Below are positions 62,911 to 64,000 of a stretch of 64,000 bases of DNA, piece after piece (position 1 is the first letter of the stretch; the number at the start of each line of letters is the position of its first letter). The notes beneath the pieces were generated by a model, which was given only the letters and a program-made list of their open reading frames with translations, searched no databases and had not been told where the DNA came from. The DNA is from Misgurnus anguillicaudatus (Eukaryota; Chordata; Actinopteri; Cypriniformes; Cobitidae). Position numbers and translations under genes: made by a program. Location: assembly GCF_027580225.2 (NCBI RefSeq), contig NC_073341.2, positions 9,830,001 to 9,894,000 on the forward strand. Direction: 5' to 3'.

Positions 62911-64000
62911 GTACACACTAATCTGATTAACACTTATGAACATTCAAGTGGTTAAAGCTGTGCATTTATCTCGACAAATGAATATGTAAAAATTTGTTTC
63001 ACAAAGTAAAACAAAGGTAACTTTTCTATATTTCAAGGCTGACCATTCAGAGATATGTCCACAAACATCAACAATTCAATATTCAGATTTTTAACATAAT
63101 TACACTATTGTACTCTGCAGAACTGCTTTATAGTTGAAATGACACATTTTTCTCACCAGTTCTGTTCACCATTAATGTCCATCATGTACAATGTTTATTT
63201 ATAGGCTCTTATAAAGAAAGATGAAGCTGCATAATCACACTCCTGTTCTCTGCAGAGCTGATTTATAGTTCATTTGACTTTGGATCTGAATTGAGAAATC
63301 TGCTCAGTAAATGTTGATGTATAAAATATTAATCTCTGTGTTCCTAAAATGCTCATGATAAGATATTACTTTTAAAGGGCACCTATTATGCAAAATCCAC
63401 TTTTACAAGGTGTTAGGACATAAATGTGTGTTCGAGCAACCCCACAATGAAAAAATCCACCCACTCCTTTTTAAATCCCCATTAAACCGAGGCAATCTCA
63501 TTAGACATGCGGTTTTGATTCTCTTGTTAATGTGACATCAGACTGATAAAGCCCCGCCCACAGCCACTGCCTGACAGTCCTGCATTAGGCTACTATAGTT
63601 TCCACATTTCGCATTACACAAGCACTTTCTGGTTTACTCTCCTGTGTATTACTGTCAAGCTGTAATAAGTATTGTCTGTGTTGTATAAAGCGCTATATAA
63701 GTAAAGGTGACTTGACTTGATTTAGGCTCATTCTTTATAGTGTTTTGCAGAAGAAAGCAAGTCATACAGGTTTGGAATAGATTGAGGGTATAATGACAAA
63801 ATGTGACCTAGTTAGTGATTTAATTTTTATATTAAATCACAACATGATCTTACGGAAAGTCATGTTATAGTCACGAAAAATTGTATTAATTTATTTGTGT
63901 CCATGGCACGAAATTCAGCTTTTTTCGTGCCTTGAGCACGAATGTCTTTTCCGTGTCACTCACCATGAATTTCTATAAATGCGTTTTCATGTCTGTGGCA
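62911..64000. other. Intron 13 and window edge
   Basis: No coding exon found. 63376-63600 (TTAA|AGGGCACCTATTATGC start) is a TTAA-type element whose right end is lost. 63810-64000 has TCACGAAA/TTTCGTG-type inverted motifs of another element cut by the window end. Confidence 0.55.
63655..63722 (+). repeat. LINE/SINE 3' tail fragment
   Basis: TGTATAAAGCGCTATATAAG followed by a TGACTTGACTTGA tail, the 3' terminus of an L2-like fish retroposon. Confidence 0.6.

Overview
The window is eukaryotic: introns with GT/AG boundaries, AT-rich DNA, and dense short interspersed DNA transposons. The repeat families (TTAA-flanked foldback elements, hAT-type miniature elements, Tc1 copies, L2/CR1-like 3' tails, tRNA-derived SINEs with a conserved 3' core) are those of a ray-finned fish, and I infer a carp-like (cypriniform) fish. 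No bacterial operons, CRISPR arrays or phage genes are present.

One host gene is supported. On the plus strand, 13 coding exons between 12382 and 62910 encode the N-terminal ~912 residues of dispatched homolog 3 (disp3, also called ptchd2), a multi-pass RND/Patched-family membrane protein with a sterol-sensing domain. All exon joins keep the reading frame and the protein matches vertebrate DISP3 as I remember it. The remaining roughly 450-residue C-terminus lies beyond the right edge. Positions 1-12381 are upstream sequence made mostly of old repeats.

The rest of the window is a layered record of transposons in and around disp3. At 18156-22146 intron 2 holds a young antisense LTR retrotransposon with two 825/826-bp LTRs, a CCTAC target duplication, a primer-binding site and a polypurine tract. 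Its single ORF carries a SCAN-like Gag, a zinc knuckle and a protease, then an integrase zinc finger placed before an RNase H tail. That order marks it as a Gmr1-like Ty3/Gypsy element that has lost reverse transcriptase and most of integrase by an in-frame deletion. Two decayed Tc1 transposons (32301-35238 and 37180-39217) carry younger insertions.

Many DNA elements end in TTAA duplications (2293, 13439, 24398, 29028, 40593, 47281, 51325, 54399, 58279, 63376). Several hAT-type elements have 8-bp duplications that can be read directly (1229-1690, 9068-9530, 25049-26196, 26650-27107, 42598-42891, 59862-60178, 61843-62097). Nesting is common, three layers deep at 24398-27215. The most unusual items are the rearranged Gmr1-like element, a 1.25-kb TTAA element carrying an exon-like coding block plus a 129-bp tandem repeat (54399-55650), and a chimeric TTAA element (51325-51773). 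I found no convincing wholly new biological system.
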